Shown: piece after piece, positions 22,119 to 34,727 of the stretch | Layout: every line of letters begins with the position of its first letter | Numbering within the stretch: position 1 is the first letter of the stretch | Source: Guyanagaster necrorhizus | Lineage: Eukaryota; Basidiomycota; Agaricomycetes; Agaricales; Physalacriaceae | Direction of reading: 5' to 3' | Assembly (NCBI RefSeq): GCF_019112545.1 | Contig: NW_025064888.1 | Location: 145,383 to 209,382, forward strand | Length of the DNA: 64,000 nucleotides | Program-made: the position numbers and the translations under genes | The notes under the pieces: model-generated | Told to the model about the DNA's origin: nothing | The model's database searches: none | What the model saw: the letters and a program-made list of their open reading frames with translations, nothing else

Positions 22119-24386
22119 ATGAGGCTGCTGCCGCTTATCGCGTTCTTCGTTCCATTTACATTCGCAGATCCAAATACGAAGCGATGGGTCCACAGGGTGA
22201 AGGAGACTTTCGATGCACCAAGGGGATGGACAAAACACAGTCTGCCTTCTCCGAACCATATGATCGAGCTCCAGATTGGTCTTCGCCAACCAAACTTTCA
22301 CATTCTCGAACAGCACCTCTGGGAAGTCAGTGATCCTGACCACCCCCGATACGGTCAGCATCTTTTTAAAGATGAGGTCGACGCGTTGGTCGCCCCCGAC
22401 GACGAAGGTCTTGAACTTGTACATGAATGGCTTTCTTCGTACGGCGTCGATAAAAACGACATAACTAGGTCGTCGGCACAAGACTGGGTCAGAGTTACGC
22501 TACCATTGCAGTTGGTCGAAGAAATGCTGGACACAGTGCGTCGTCGTGTTTTCTCGTCCTCTTAATGCTTTCTCAATGCATGAGTAGTCCTACCACGTCT
22601 GGCAACATACTGATGGAGACTACCTTGTCCGCACGACGCATTACAGCCTGCCAGAACCCCTCCTGGACCACATTGACGTTGTACAGCCTACAACGTTGTT
22701 TGGACGTTGGAAAGGCATGAAAAGCACCGTTCTTGATTTCGAGGATTTCGACCTAGGGAACGTTGCCAATACGGCCAAATTCGACAGTGAAGCCGACTTC
22801 GTCGATCCGACTTGTAACATCTCCATCACCGTTAGCTGTCTAAAACAGCTCTACAATGCTATCGGCTATGTTCCCTCTGATTGTAATAACTATAGCACCA
22901 TTGGCGTCACCGCATACCTTGAGCAGTATGCGAATGAAGCTGACTTACAGTTGTTTTATCACGACCAGGTTCCTGAGGCCGTTGGTTCCACCTTCGATTT
23001 CATTTCGGTGAAGGGTGGTCTCAACGACCAGAACATTAGCTTGGCTGGTGTGGAGGCCAATCTCGATGTTCAATTCGCGTTCGGACTTGCCTTTCCTATC
23101 CCTAGAACTTTTTATTCGACTGCTGGTCGTCCACCTTTCATCCCGGATGCGACTTCCACAGAGAATACCAATGAACCGTATAACGATGTACGTATGTAAA
23201 GTCAACATGAAATTCAAATTGCTCATTTTTTCCATTAGTGGCTTGATTTTGTCCTGTCGCACCCTGACCCTCCGAGAGTCATCTCCACTAGTTATGGAGA
23301 GGCCGAGCAAACGGTACCAGAAAGTTATGCTCGTCGCGCATGCCAAGGCTTCGCTCAACTTGGCGCTCGCGGTGTTACCATGACCTTCCCCAGTGGCGAT
23401 GGAGGTGTAGGAGACGGTAACCCAGATCCCGCGACCCAACAATGCCAGACCAATGACGGCCAGAACAGGACCCAGTTCATGCCTTCTTTCCCGGCGTATG
23501 TAACGGTGTATCCTTGTTCTTAATTTATTCACTCATGCGCTTTATTCAAGCGGATGTCCATAGTTCGCACCACCTCATTTTTCCCACTGCAACCTTTTAA
23601 CATCTTTCCAGCGTGACTGCAATCGGAGCAACTGTGAACGTCCCCGAGATAGCCGTAGACTTCTCTGGCGGTGGATTTAGCAACTACGTGAGATTTCATC
23701 GTAATTGCACTGTTGCTTATTCATTTCTTCGCACATAGTTCCCGCGTCCTTCATACCAAGATGCAGTCATCGAAGCTTACTTGAAAACTATACCAGAAGG
23801 TACTTACGAGGGTCTATTCAACAGGTAATGGTCTTTTCTTGTTAGTGCCTTAATCTGTAGTGACATCTGCTGTCTCCAGATCAGGACGGGTACGCAGGAA
23901 TTTCGGCTCTTCTCATTTATAGATCTCATTTTTTTTTGCCAGGGATTCCCAGATATAGCTGCCCAAGGGAGTCGTTTCCGAGTGTGGTACCAAAACACGT
24001 CTATCTCCGTCAGTGGCACCTCCGCGTCATCGCCTACCGCAGCGGGTATTTTCGCATTGTTGAATGATGCTCGGCTCTCCAAAGGCTTGCCGACCCTGGG
24101 ATTCGTTAATCCTTTATTGTACAAGGGCAAGGTCAGCGCGACATTTAATGACATCACTGTGGGGAACAACCCTGGATGCGGAACTCCTGGATTCAATGTG
24201 AGTGCTTGGTGGCCTGCAATAATGTTCAGGACTGATATGACTTATCTGTTCAGGCTACCAAAGGTTGGGATCCTAGTGAGTGCTGCGTCTAGTGCGTCTT
24301 TTGGTCTAGTACTGACTGCTAACAATCCAGTAACTGGCTTTGGAACGCCTAACTTTGGACGGTTGAAAGAATTGCTTGCTCCTTAA
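22119..24386 (+). CDS. Secreted tripeptidyl-peptidase, sedolisin family S53 (copy 1)
   Basis: This is an acid serine peptidase that removes tripeptides from the N-termini of extracellular proteins. It starts with a signal peptide ([16 protein letters not shown]). A pro-kumamolisin activation domain follows, roughly residues 25-190 ([33 protein letters not shown]). The peptidase domain has the catalytic Glu and Asp in [11 protein letters not shown], the oxyanion Asp in SGDGGVGDG, and the nucleophile in [20 protein letters not shown]. The calcium site is near [11 protein letters not shown] and [14 protein letters not shown]. About nine exons are needed. It lacks the intron that copy 2 has just before [10 protein letters not shown]. 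All catalytic residues are present, so it is probably active. Confidence 0.92.
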
Positions 24387-24859
24387 GGCCTTTTAGCTTG
24401 CACACTTTCCAATTGCTTCACGCGTTCTTCAGACTGTACCATTCCTTTCTTATCTGAAGTAACATGTCTAGAAGTAATCCCTAGCGAACCAACCGAGATC
24501 ATACGGACGCTTTGAACCTAAAAAGTGTTCGAGTTGGATGATTTTCTGACTAGAAATATATATCTCGCCTTCTTAAAACGTCGATCCAGTGCCATGGTAA
24601 GTATATTGTCTTCAATTGTTAACATTCTCAGTGAGCTTGGTTGACTGGACACTTGGCTTCTGTATGCTCTACATGGTAAGACTCAATGAGGACCATCTGC
24701 TCACACCCGTCGTTTGTGGCGTAACTTCTCTGGTCACATCCACTACGAGTGTTCGTGATGTGTCAAGGCGATCCCGGGGGGACGTTTATGTAATAACCGA
24801 CACTAGTATAAAATGAATCGAAGCTTTTGGGCGCTTCTCTTCGACTCTTCCCTCTGGAC
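24387..24859 (+). promoter_or_regulatory. Intergenic region and promoter of sedolisin copy 2
   Basis: It separates the two tandem sedolisin genes. A good TATA box (GTATAAAAT near 24807) lies about 50 bp before the start codon of copy 2. AT-rich ATATATAT sequence near 24555 may belong to the 3' flank of copy 1. Confidence 0.5.
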
Positions 24860-27259
24860 ATGAAGCTGTGGGCTGCTCTTTTATCCTTGGCTGCCTCTGG
24901 GGCTCTCGCGGTGAATAGCATAAAAGAGACCGTCATTCCTCCTCGTGAATGGATTCGTAACGGACGTCCTCCTTCCAGCCATGTCGTACAACTGCGAATT
25001 GGTCTTCGGCAAGCCAACTTTGACGCTCTTGAACGTCACCTGTACGAGGTCAGTGACCCGTCGCACCGCCGTTATGGAGACTACTTGTCCAAGGGCGCAG
25101 TGGAGGACCTAGTCGCGCCTCATCCAGAAAGTTTGGCTGCAGTCGACGCGTGGCTCTCGTGTCACGGCCTTCCTGAAAGCGATTACGTCCGTTCTCCGGC
25201 CAAGGACTGGTTGACCATCAAAATTCCGGTCAGCCTTGCAGAAGAATTGCTGGACACGGTAAGGAGTTCTATAACATTGACGATCGTATAATAAACACTC
25301 CACATTCTCAGAAATATCACGTCTGGAGACACACACACAGTGGCGAGTATATCGTTCGAACTACCAGTTACAGTCTACCATCTCATTTGCACGACCATAT
25401 CGATGTCATCCAGCCTACAACAATATTCTCCCGTACTATAGGCTTCAGGTCAACCATCCACAATATCAGCGTTTCCCTCTCTACGGCGAACGCTGATGGC
25501 ACAATCAGAAATCTTGACTCTGGTGCCATCATCGACAACAGCTGCAAATACGCGATTACTCTCAACTGCCTCAAGCAACTATATAACGCCACTACCTACA
25601 CCGCTACTAATCAATCTGAGAACGGTATCGGTATTACCGGGTACCTAGAACAGTATGCCAATATTCAGGACTTACAGTCTTTCTATGGCGAGCAGCAACC
25701 TGTCGCTCTGGGTTCTCAATTTGAATTCGTGTCGATAAATGGTTAGTAACCTATCGGTTATCCAGTAGCTCATACTCAAGACGCCTATGAAGGTGGTCAG
25801 AATCCCCAGAATATATCGCAGGCCGGAGCTGAGGCGAACCTTGATGTCCAGTTTGCTTTCGGGTTGAGCTTCCCTATCCAGGTATGTCCATTTGAACGTC
25901 GTAGCATTGTTGACTGAAAACCCCGCTTTAGTCTACCTTCTATTCGACGGCTGGTCGTCCACCTTTTATTCCGCCATATCAGAGTGGAAATGCTAGTGCC
26001 CCTGCCAATACGAACGAACCTTACGGAGAGGTGATTACTTGCGAATTTCAGTATAATCAGCAGCTTATTGCTACTCGTCTAGTGGCTCGACCATATGTTA
26101 AGTCATAATGATCTCCCAGCGACTATTTCCACAAGCTATGGAGATAATGAAGATACCGGTATACATTGCCAAACGTTCAGAATATCGTCACTAATACCTA
26201 TAGGTTTTCCTTAGTTCCCTTCAACTATGCACTTCGTATCTGCCAAGGTTTCGCAGAACTCGGCAAGTTTCATCGCATGGGCTATCATATGGCCTATTGT
26301 CTTCTTCTTTTGCTAACTTTCTACAGGAGCTCGCGGTATCTCTTTACTATTTTCCAGTGGTGACAGCGGTGTCGGTAACGGAGAATGCCTTACGAACGAT
26401 GGTACCCAGGTCAAAAGATTCGTTCCGAGTTCGTCTAATTATTGTCTTCCTATACTTAAGAAAAGGAACTCAATTTTACTTCAGGTTTCCCTGCATCTTG
26501 TCCCTAGTTAGTCGTCATCGGCCCATCGATTGAGTTACAATAACATGTCTGCAGCGTTACGGCAGTAGGTGGAACATCAGGCATACCAGAGCAAGCAGTC
26601 TTCTTCTCTGGAGGCGGTTTCAGCAACTATTTCCCCCGTCCCAAGTGGCAGGATAAGTCGGTTAAGAAATACCTCGCAAGCCTTCCAAATGGCACTTACG
26701 AGGGCCTTTACAATGTGTGCGTATAAGATTCCCTTCTTTGGATAGAAGATTAGCTAAATGAGATTCTAGCTCCGGAAGAGTACGCTGATTTTAGGTACAG
26801 CCAACGATGCTCACAGTTATTATAGGGAATCCCAGACGTGTCTGCGTATGCAGAGTCCTACCGCGTCTGGTACAGAGGAATACCTACCAGTATCGGTGGC
26901 ACTTCAGCATCAGCGCCAGCATTCGCGGGAATAGTTGCGTTGCTGAACGACGCCCTATTGAAAGCCTCCAACCGAACCCTAGGGTTTTTAAACCCACTGC
27001 TCTACGAGAAAGGTTTGGCGGGCCTCAATGACATCAAGTCTGGGAACAATCCCGGATGCGGTACCGACGGATTCAATGTAAGTTATGCATGGACATGACA
27101 CTTTTACTTGACTGATGATGACACGATAGGCAACTGAAGGCTGGGATCCAGGTCAGTGTAATAACAGCCTCGGCGTTGCTCTTACACTTATGAATGATAG
27201 CGACCGGCCTTGGAACTCCCAACTTTGGCAAGCTCAAGGACCTACTGATTGATTGTTAA
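24860..27259 (+). CDS. Secreted tripeptidyl-peptidase, sedolisin family S53 (copy 2)
   Basis: This is a tandem paralogue of the preceding gene with the same order of parts. Signal peptide [17 protein letters not shown]; prodomain with [20 protein letters not shown] and [13 protein letters not shown]. The catalytic Glu/Asp are in [11 protein letters not shown], the oxyanion Asp in [10 protein letters not shown], and the nucleophile in [20 protein letters not shown]. The calcium-site end is [13 protein letters not shown] and [14 protein letters not shown]. It ends KLKDLLIDC. There are about ten or eleven exons, including one intron near 25880-25933 that copy 1 lacks. The start is the ATG at 24860; sequence upstream in the same frame is not signal-like. 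All catalytic positions are kept. Confidence 0.92.
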
Positions 27260-27332
27260 GGCATCCAAACCAGAAATACAGATATAATCACAGACCTGTA
27301 AAGATGTAAAAGAATATACAGAACAACAAAGG

Positions 27333-28493
27333 TCATTTCCGCATTCGTTTCTTGAAGCGCTCCATGACCTACGTATCGGCGAGTTAAAGAAAAAGGCTCT
27401 GAATGACTGCAAGCACAAACCAATTCGTCTGTAGCCATCTGAGGCTTGTCGTTCGACCTTTGTGGTCTGTCTTCTGAAGTAGGCAAACCCATAGCCTCCA
27501 ATTTGGCGTCCCGCATAATGTCAGCATCCGATTTAGATTTCAGGTTCGGTCGATAGACTGTCTGCGTGTCAAAAGCCTAGCATGCGACGGAACGAAAGTG
27601 ACAACTCACATCGATTAGCAGCTAAATGAGCTTCGTCGTTATTCGTAAGCCGTCTGTCCTGTTTTCCCTCAGCGACAACACGCTTAGCTTTCTCAGTATC
27701 TTCGATGTTTTTCAACCTCGCACTGGTAGGATATTACACGAGAACATTCCGAGGCAAAGGGTACTACTCACTCCATACCAAGGTCGACCTCAGGTATGGC
27801 CGTTAGCATTGATATGCTGTTGGTAACACTGCCGTCGTCTGCAGTGGGTTTCTGCTGGTCAACTTTCCATCGATCTGAAATTTGGTACAGCGCCTCCTGG
27901 GGATCCACGGGCTTGTTCTTGTTCTCTGAGTCGTCGCGTGGGTGGCTTCTGATCTTAAGGTTCTCCTCTATGTATGCCATCCTACAGAGCCGGGTCAGTA
28001 TGCAAGCGAGGAGATGCGATGACCCATGCACATGTGCTTATCGACGTCGAGGGCATTGGTTTGTTGAGTGAAGTTATTCGCCCTCACTACCCTCCGAGCC
28101 CTAGCATCTCTTTCCTCGTCACTGTAATCACATTATTAACGTGTCACAAAGAGAAAACGTATCCGCGGACGTACTACTCTTCTTCAGGATCGACGGCGGC
28201 ACCCTTCCTCAGTCCTCCTTGTTCCTGCATTCCCTCAACAGGGAGCTTCCGTTTCTTCTTCGTGTCACCTTTATTCAATCTTGTCGCGTCGATACCCTGC
28301 CGCAACTTTCTCAGGCTTCGGAGCTCTATCAGGTCAGATAATCTACGACGTTCCCTGTTATTGAGGCCAACGAACTGTCTGGAACAAAAAGGACGTACGG
28401 CAATTTCTCATCACCTTCTTCTATCTCTTTGTCCTCTGATTCCGGCGACACCTCACGAATCCTTGGCTGGGGTCGGGAGCGTTTCTTAATCAT
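27333..28493 (-). CDS. Tls1/C9orf78 (Hep59) family splicing-associated protein
   Basis: Members of this family associate with the spliceosome; fission yeast Tls1 affects splicing of shelterin transcripts. The start is MIKKRSRPQPRIREVSPESE, an acidic/basic N-terminus. Further matches: LRQGIDATKLNKGDTKKKRK, GGLRKGAAVDPEEE, MAYIEENLKIRSHPRD, PQEALYQISDRWKVDQQKP, MLTAIPEVDLGMERLKN-like sequence before an intron, NRFYRPNLKSKSDADIMRDA and a basic end MERFKKRMRK. At least six exons are needed, with borders that fit. The second exon border near 28370-28395 is less certain. Confidence 0.82.
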
Positions 28494-28664
28494 GGTTCAA
28501 AGTTAAGAAGGATTGTGGCTGTGTTACGGTAGGTAGGCATATGCAACTAGAAGCAAATGCTACAATAAATCAAGTAATTTATTTGGAAAACCAAAGCTAC
28601 AGAAGTCGTCCATGCGTTGATATAGAACAAGTAAGATGAACGATTTTATACACTAATTACGGTA

Positions 28665-30049
28665 TTAATTTTCAGTCTCTGGTGGTACGGACAAGCCGGA
28701 GCGAGCTCGGTCTCCATCACCAATATCTGCGGTGTCACCCAGGGACACGGGAGAAGGAAGTGTACCGATATCGGCAAGAGGGGAGGCATGACGAGAAAGC
28801 ATGGACTCGGGAGCTCGAACACCACCACGACGAAGCCTCGGCACAGCCAAGGTTCTTTCCTCACTAATTTCTGTGGTAGGCATGCTTACAGGAGAACGAG
28901 ATGTTACAGGGGTAGGAAAAGGGTACCAACGGCTTGAAGGTAGGGCAGACCTGGGTTCACCGTTTTCCTCGACAATATCTATTATTTCTGCCGGAGGTGA
29001 ATCGCGGAGTCTGCCTCGTCTGGGAAGGGGAAAAAATCGCCGAGCAGAGGAAGAGGATGGAGGCCAGGCTGATTCTCTTTCTCTGGAGTCTGTGATATGG
29101 CTGGGTTCAGGACTCTCCGAGAGAATTCCTAGTGACTGTCTGAGGCTGTCACGTATGGTTGAACGACGGCGGGAGGTAAACTCATTGAAATCGACGGTTC
29201 TTGAACGAAAGGGGCGGCGTATGGATGGCACTCTGCTGGGCGATGTATGCGACGAGGTGATGGAAGACAACATTGATGAGGATGTACTATTACGACGAAC
29301 GTCTGCTGGAGGAGGTGACTGAACTTGGGGATCGGACCCGGAAAGAACGTCAGTTGGAGTAGGGCTGCGATGTCGGACAACGGTAGGAGCACCAGTGGAG
29401 CCAATCCATCCATCGTTCCAGCTGTCATTGCCATACGCATCGTAAAGATTGGAGTTGATTCGAACACCTTCCATGGTCGATGACATGGGATCAAGTAGAT
29501 GGTCAAATTCATCGTCGTCGTCCATGTCAACTACCCGGGCTGGTGGCGAAGTCAAATATTCGGACAACATCGGCCTGCGAGCAATAGATCGACGACGAAT
29601 AATCTTATAGTCCATGGTCAATGCTCGAAGGCTCTTGGCCGTACGCTCAGCTATGAGTTTACGATCGCTTAAGTTTTGCCGGCTCCGGCGGTCAGCCAAT
29701 TCCTGATAGACATTGATGAATCAAGCGAGAGACAACGGCATGTTATGCACCTTGACCATTATATCGATGATAGAGGCTGTGAAGGAGTCCCCTGGTTCCA
29801 ATTCCTCTACAAAATCCCGGTAACTGATAGTGGGTTCCGTCTTCTCTTTCTCCAGCATCGCACGTTTGATAGCCCCGGATCTGGGCGTAGATTAGAATGG
29901 AGTCCATTCAATACCTGTACTTGAAAATAGTTCACATACACAAGGCTTTTAATTTTTGTGTTCAAGATATCATCGCAATAGTCAGAAGTCCTGTTCCCGT
30001 ACAAATCAGCAAGACTGGGATATTGCCACCGCAACAGAAACCCCACCAT
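28665..30049 (-). CDS. Orphan basic, Ser/Arg-rich protein
   Basis: I do not recognise this protein. The main exon (28665-29699) encodes about 340 residues. It begins ELADRRSRQNLSDRKLIAER and TAKSLRALTMDYKIIRRRSI, then is dominated by Ser, Pro and Arg with several acidic patches (RVVDMDDDDEFDHLLDPM). It looks largely disordered. An upstream exon with EEKLEPGD-type sequence (RDFVEELEPGDSFTAS) joins through a clean intron (GTGCAT...TATCAG). The first exon (MVGFLLRWQYPSLADLYGNR) is less secure, because its phase does not fit the next exon with the donors I see. The start is therefore provisional. No enzymatic motif or membrane segment is visible. Confidence 0.6.
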
Positions 30050-30522
30050 TTACCCATTTTATAGGGAAGATATAGTTTTAAGGAAAGAATGTCCAAACAG
30101 ACTCCCGAGAAGAATTAACTTTTAGAGAGCCGGCAGAGAGAGAAGACAAAGCACTGCTGTATCGTCGTGGTGGATAGTGGGTGATGGTGGTCAAGGAGGA
30201 TCTCAACGGGGCAGGAAAACAAGCGTCATCAAAGATGTGGCTGCAGATTTTCCTTCAGCTATTTTTGGAACATTGCTCTATAGGGTCGGGTCAGTTTTTG
30301 ACAGTGGCTTCAGTATTACTTTCTGTCGCGTTTGTGTTGTGCGCCCACTCTTCGTTGCTTTGACAACGAAGGCCTAAGGATCCAAAGGGTGATACTTATT
30401 CTAGCACTGTCCTCTTCCTAGGAGAATACTTATCATCGTTTAGGCGAACATACAATATTGCAGGCCACGACCCAGTCAGAGCAGGTTTCTTTGTTAATAA
30501 GTGTAAGGAATAGAGCACTACG
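30050..30522. other. Intergenic, no gene recognised
   Basis: 5' flank of the orphan gene and 3' flank of the uS4m gene. Two overlapping frames of about 60 codons near 30180-30370 have no support. Confidence 0.5.
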
Positions 30523-31611
30523 TTATAAGATCACTCCAGACATTGCTGCCGCCCTTTGCTTCGCTGCCTTCCTAAGCCTCTTCCTCTCCGCCTCGAGATT
30601 GAGCGGTGTAGGATCAAATGCTCTATCCTCCGGCATCCTAGCTAGTTGTGACTTTGATCTTATGCGCGGCCTGTTCTTCGCATACCACTCCCATGCAAAA
30701 CGAATGACATCTCCGTCGGCATCATACGGCGTTGGGATTTCAGAATAACCCGGTCGCGCCGTAGGATGGCGAACGTACACGGCGGAGCAGGTGGCAAAAT
30801 TAGGTTCGATGTAGGCGGGGATAAAAAGCCAAGGAGAGGCATAATGAGGCAGATAGAATGACGTGAGGCTGGGATCATCGCCTTTGCACTTTTCATAGTC
30901 GTTCACGTCTGTGACAGGCTCTGACGGTGTTTTGAAGAATCGAATAGCGTCTGGATCGACAGACACCATGTCACCAGGTGCAAGTCGCGTATTGGCGTCC
31001 GAGTGCTAAGAATATTTTTCAAGATGTACATATCTGTACGCAATACGATACACACCTTCTTTCCGTTGAGTTTGACTTGACCATGGATGACTAGACGACG
31101 GGCTTCATACACACTGTGTGTGAAACAGCACCGGAAAATGAAGACATCTATTCTCCGCTCCACGGGAGAGAACATAAGACTTCCGACGGGGGCTAGTCCT
31201 TTCTCTGCCTCTGCTACATGATATTTCTCCACCCTCTCCACCCTCTCTCGTCTGGTAACATGGGCATTCAAAATGGCTGTATCGTCACCAGCATTGACTG
31301 AACGAGGTCGGACATTGGGCAGGGTTTCTAGGAGGTACCACCGCTTGAATATTTTTTCTGGAATGTAGTCGCCATGGTAGGCGCGAACAAGGGCTTTTGA
31401 GAGCCAACGCTGTTGGAAAAGGGTGCAATTACTGGTTTTCATGTCCCTGATCTTTTGGGCCAAGGGGCCTACTGTCCGTGCCCACAGATTATACAAGTTG
31501 ACCGGGTTCCAGCTCTACAAAATATAAGAACATTACAATAGAACATAAATAAAATGTGCTGACCATGCGTGGCAAGGCTCTTTTGATATTGAAGATGCCC
31601 TTGTCCCGCAT
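30523..31611 (-). CDS. NAM9: Mitochondrial small-subunit ribosomal protein uS4m
   Basis: uS4m binds 15S rRNA in the mitochondrial 37S subunit. Exon 1 gives MRDKGIFNIKRALPRM and splices to SWNPVNLYNLWARTVG. The S4 RNA-binding region reads SPVERRIDVFIFRCCFTHSV then YEARRLVIHGQVKLNGKKV, followed after an intron by TRLAPGDMVSVDPDAIRFF. The C-terminal extension contains SPWLFIPAYIEPNFATCSAV and DVIRFAWEWYAKNRPR, as in other fungal mitochondrial S4 proteins, and ends in a basic helix. There are three exons. It is head-to-head with GCP2, 183 bp between start codons. Confidence 0.9.
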
Positions 31612-31794
31612 TGCTGCCTATGTTCGACCGTCGATGTCTTTCGTTGAGATTGTCGGTAAGAGCACCGAAGAGACGGAAGAGACGAGGGCCAGGAAAGGTG
31701 TGACAAATTGTGACCGACCGACTTCATCGCCCACCCTCGCCACCATCGCACTTTTGCTGCCGTCGAATTGACGCTCAACATATCCCTGCTGTTC
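31612..31794. promoter_or_regulatory. Probable shared promoter of uS4m and GCP2
   Basis: 183 bp between divergent start codons at 31611 (minus) and 31795 (plus). I see no TATA box; both transcripts must start in or close to this interval. Confidence 0.45.
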
Positions 31795-34727
31795 ATGGAC
31801 TATTACACTCCGCGTTCGAAGACGGGCGCCCGCCAGAAAAAGATATCGTTGTCGGCAAAAGAGTACACCAAGGCAGGATCGTTTCTTTTTCGCTCTTCTG
31901 CCTGCCAATCATTGTCCAGATTGCAGGTACGATCGCGTCAGTGCGTCGTAACCGTATTCCGGGAGATGGGCTGGATAATGAGGTCAATGTATGCGACTAT
32001 TCGTCGCGTGAGGCTCGCCATGAAGGCTACAATGAGCCCTCTTTCATCGCCGAGACTTCCTTCGTGCGTGCACCCCTCAATTCTCGCGTCAGCAATGGCG
32101 TCGTTCCACCAAAGTCGAAAGGAAAAGGGAAACAGGAGAGCCTGGACCATGTGTCGGTGGAGATTCAAGAGGCCATTATTCTCGAGGACCTGCTTTATGT
32201 CCTTATGGTTGGTGGTTCCGGTTTCCGTACAGTCACTGTCTCATCCTTCATAGGGAATCGAAGGAACATACGTGACTTTTCATCCCGACTATTCGCCTGA
32301 AGAAGACGATCCTCTACAAGGCGTTCATTTCTCTGTTTCGTCATCATTGGACTCGTCTTTGCGTGACCTTGTGGAACGAATACTTCCTCTCGGCACGTAT
32401 TACACAGCCATCTCATCCTTCATTGAACATCGAAGCGATCTTGACTACGGCCTTGTCAACCATGCCCTCTGTGCCGCCATACGTGATATGCTCAAGGTAC
32501 ACACACATTTCAGTTACCGCATCTCGCTGACGCTCCGTACAGGATTATCAAACCCTCCTTTCTCAACTAGAACATGCTTTCAACTACTCTCCTCAATTCT
32601 CTCTCCAAAAGCTATGGTTCTATGTGCATCCGACTGTTCATACGCTATCCCTAATCTACCAACTCATCTTAGAGCTAGGGTCGGCAGATGATCCATCTGG
32701 AGAACTTTCAGGCTCTTCATCTGACAGTGAGAGCATAGACCCGGAAGAGGAAGCCCGTAACGATGCGCTTGGTATCGGAGGTGCAAAGCTCAAGGCAGTT
32801 CTCTCAGAAATCGACAAGAATGGCCTGGCTACAAGCAGTGGTATTGCGGTCAAGGGAGGCGAAGTCCTTACGATTATATATGAACGGATGCAAAACATGT
32901 CTGGAGATCCCACAGCGAACATGTTATATGGGTCTCTACTGAAAGCCTCGGGGAAGCCATACGTCAACATGCTCAAAACGTGGATGACGACCGGCAGGTT
33001 GGTGGACTCACACGAGGAGCTATTGGTCAAGGAGTCCAAATTCATCGATCGGGGCATTTTGGAGATGGATTATACGGACGAATACTGGGAGCGGAGATAC
33101 ACGTTGAGGGATGGCACGTCCTCTGCAACATCGAAGCGGCATTTGGCCGGTGTTCCCTCTCCTCGGTCTATTGGCGGAAGACTACCCGGAGGCGCCTGTG
33201 TACCTCCACTGCTCGAAGGGTGGAAACACAAAATTCTACTTGCGGGAAAGTATCTCAACGTGATTCGTGAGTGTGGCATTGAAATACGGCGAGATCCGCA
33301 TGACGATGAAGAATGCAGCATGGATGATGAAAAGTCAGTTTCCTAACCTCATCCGTCTTTAATGCTCACATAGTCGCAGGTTCTATGCGTTCATCGAGAA
33401 GGCTTATTCACATGCCAATCAGACACTCTTACGACTCCTGATTAAAGACCAGCAACTCATTCCTCGTCTGCGCTCTTTCAAACGTTACTTCTTCCTATCC
33501 CATTCCTCCTTCCTGACCCATCTCCTCGACCTCTCGCAGAATGAGCTTCGCAAATCAGCAAAATCGGTGTCCATTGTCAAACTACAAAGTTTGCTAGATC
33601 TGGCGTTGAACAACGATGTTCACGGTGACGAAGCTTTATTCAGAGAGGACGTGAAAGTCACGATGGCTGCTACGGGGTTGTACGAGTGGTTGATGAAGGT
33701 CGTAGGGGAGAGTGGTCAGATCGGAGACGAAATTGATCCCACGAAAGTCAAGGATGAAAAGAAAGAGAAAGAGAGAGATGAGAAGAAGGCATTGCTTGGT
33801 GAGTTTTCTTTTTATCCAACATAGGTTCTGATCTTACCTCCAACTTTTTAGCTATCGATGCATTAGCCTTCGACTACAATGTCAAGTTTCCCCTATCCCT
33901 CGTTATGTCACGCAAAACCATCTTGCGGTATCAGCTCCTTTTCCGTTTCCTTCTCAACCTGAAGCACGCTGAGCAGTCCCTCTCCTCCGTATGGGTTGAC
34001 CATAAAACGACTACATGGCGGCGAACAATGAAAGACCAGCCAGAATTCGAAAAGTGGAAACCTCGAGTGTTTTTACTTCGGGCGCGAATGTTGTCTTTTG
34101 TACAGCAGATACTCGCTTTTGCGACGTTCGAGGTCCTTGAGCCTAACTGGCGGGCGTTGGAGGGAAAGCTAGACAAGGTATCGACTGTAGACCAGCTATT
34201 GAGGGATCATGTAGATTTTCTGGATACCTGTCTCAAGGAGTGCATGCTGACCAGTTCAAAGCTAATTAAGGTCTCTATTTTCCCTCGCCTTATGTGATGT
34301 TTTCTTACCACGGAAGTTATAGGCGTTCTCGAAGCTGACCGCGACATGCTCAATGTTTGCGATGTACGGTCCGTCGTTCACACGGTCGGCGAATAAAGCC
34401 GTAGATGGCCTGGAAACGGAGCAAGACAAAGCCCGGAGATGGGATACATTTATCAAGTTTGAAGCCAACTTTAATCACTGGTGAGTCTTTGGTCCCTTTA
34501 TTTCCGTTGTCCGGTTGCTGACCACCTCATTAGGTTCCCCGTGAGTTATTAAATTCTCTTCCGCCGTAGGGCAATCCACTCATTGTTCCTTGCAGATATA
34601 CCTTGACTGCGTGCAATATTATGCATCCAGTGAAAATGTGTCCCTGCTGCCACTGGTGGTTCGACTAGGCAGCATCAAAACAGCAGTGCCACCGTCGTCA
34701 TCCCATCCGCCCGTCCCCTCATCATAA
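31795..34727 (+). CDS. Gamma-tubulin complex component 2 (Spc97/Alp4 family)
   Basis: GCP2 pairs with GCP3 and gamma-tubulin to nucleate microtubules at the spindle pole body. Exon 1 starts MDYYTPRSKTGARQKKIS and joins VNVCDYSSREARHEG in phase. The GCP N-terminal domain starts with VSVEIQEAIILEDLLYVLMG and IEGTYVTFHPDYSP, continuing through ILPLGTYYTAISSFIEHRSD and GEVLTIIYERMQNMSGDPTA. The C-terminal gamma-tubulin-binding domain has VKFPLSLVMSRKTILRYQLL, FRFLLNLKHAEQSLSSVW and MLSFVQQILAFATFEVLEPN. A 7-nt exon at 34534-34540 is needed to keep the frame before IYLDCVQYYASSENVSLLPL. The N-terminal exon is supported by phase only. Confidence 0.9.
34534..34540 (+). other. 7-nt microexon of the GCP2 gene
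   Basis: The bases GTTCCCC are flanked by CATTAG on the left and GTGAGT on the right. The upstream exon ends at 34480 (CACTG/GTGAGT) and the next begins at 34596 (TTGCAG/ATATAC). Direct joining of the outer exons makes a TGA stop; including the microexon gives Trp-Phe-Pro and an open frame. Confidence 0.75.

Noticed and set aside
22119..27259. Secondary-metabolite or virulence gene cluster around the sedolisins
   Set aside because: Flanking genes are housekeeping (DUF2009, Tls1 homologue); there is no synthase, transporter or cluster regulator nearby.
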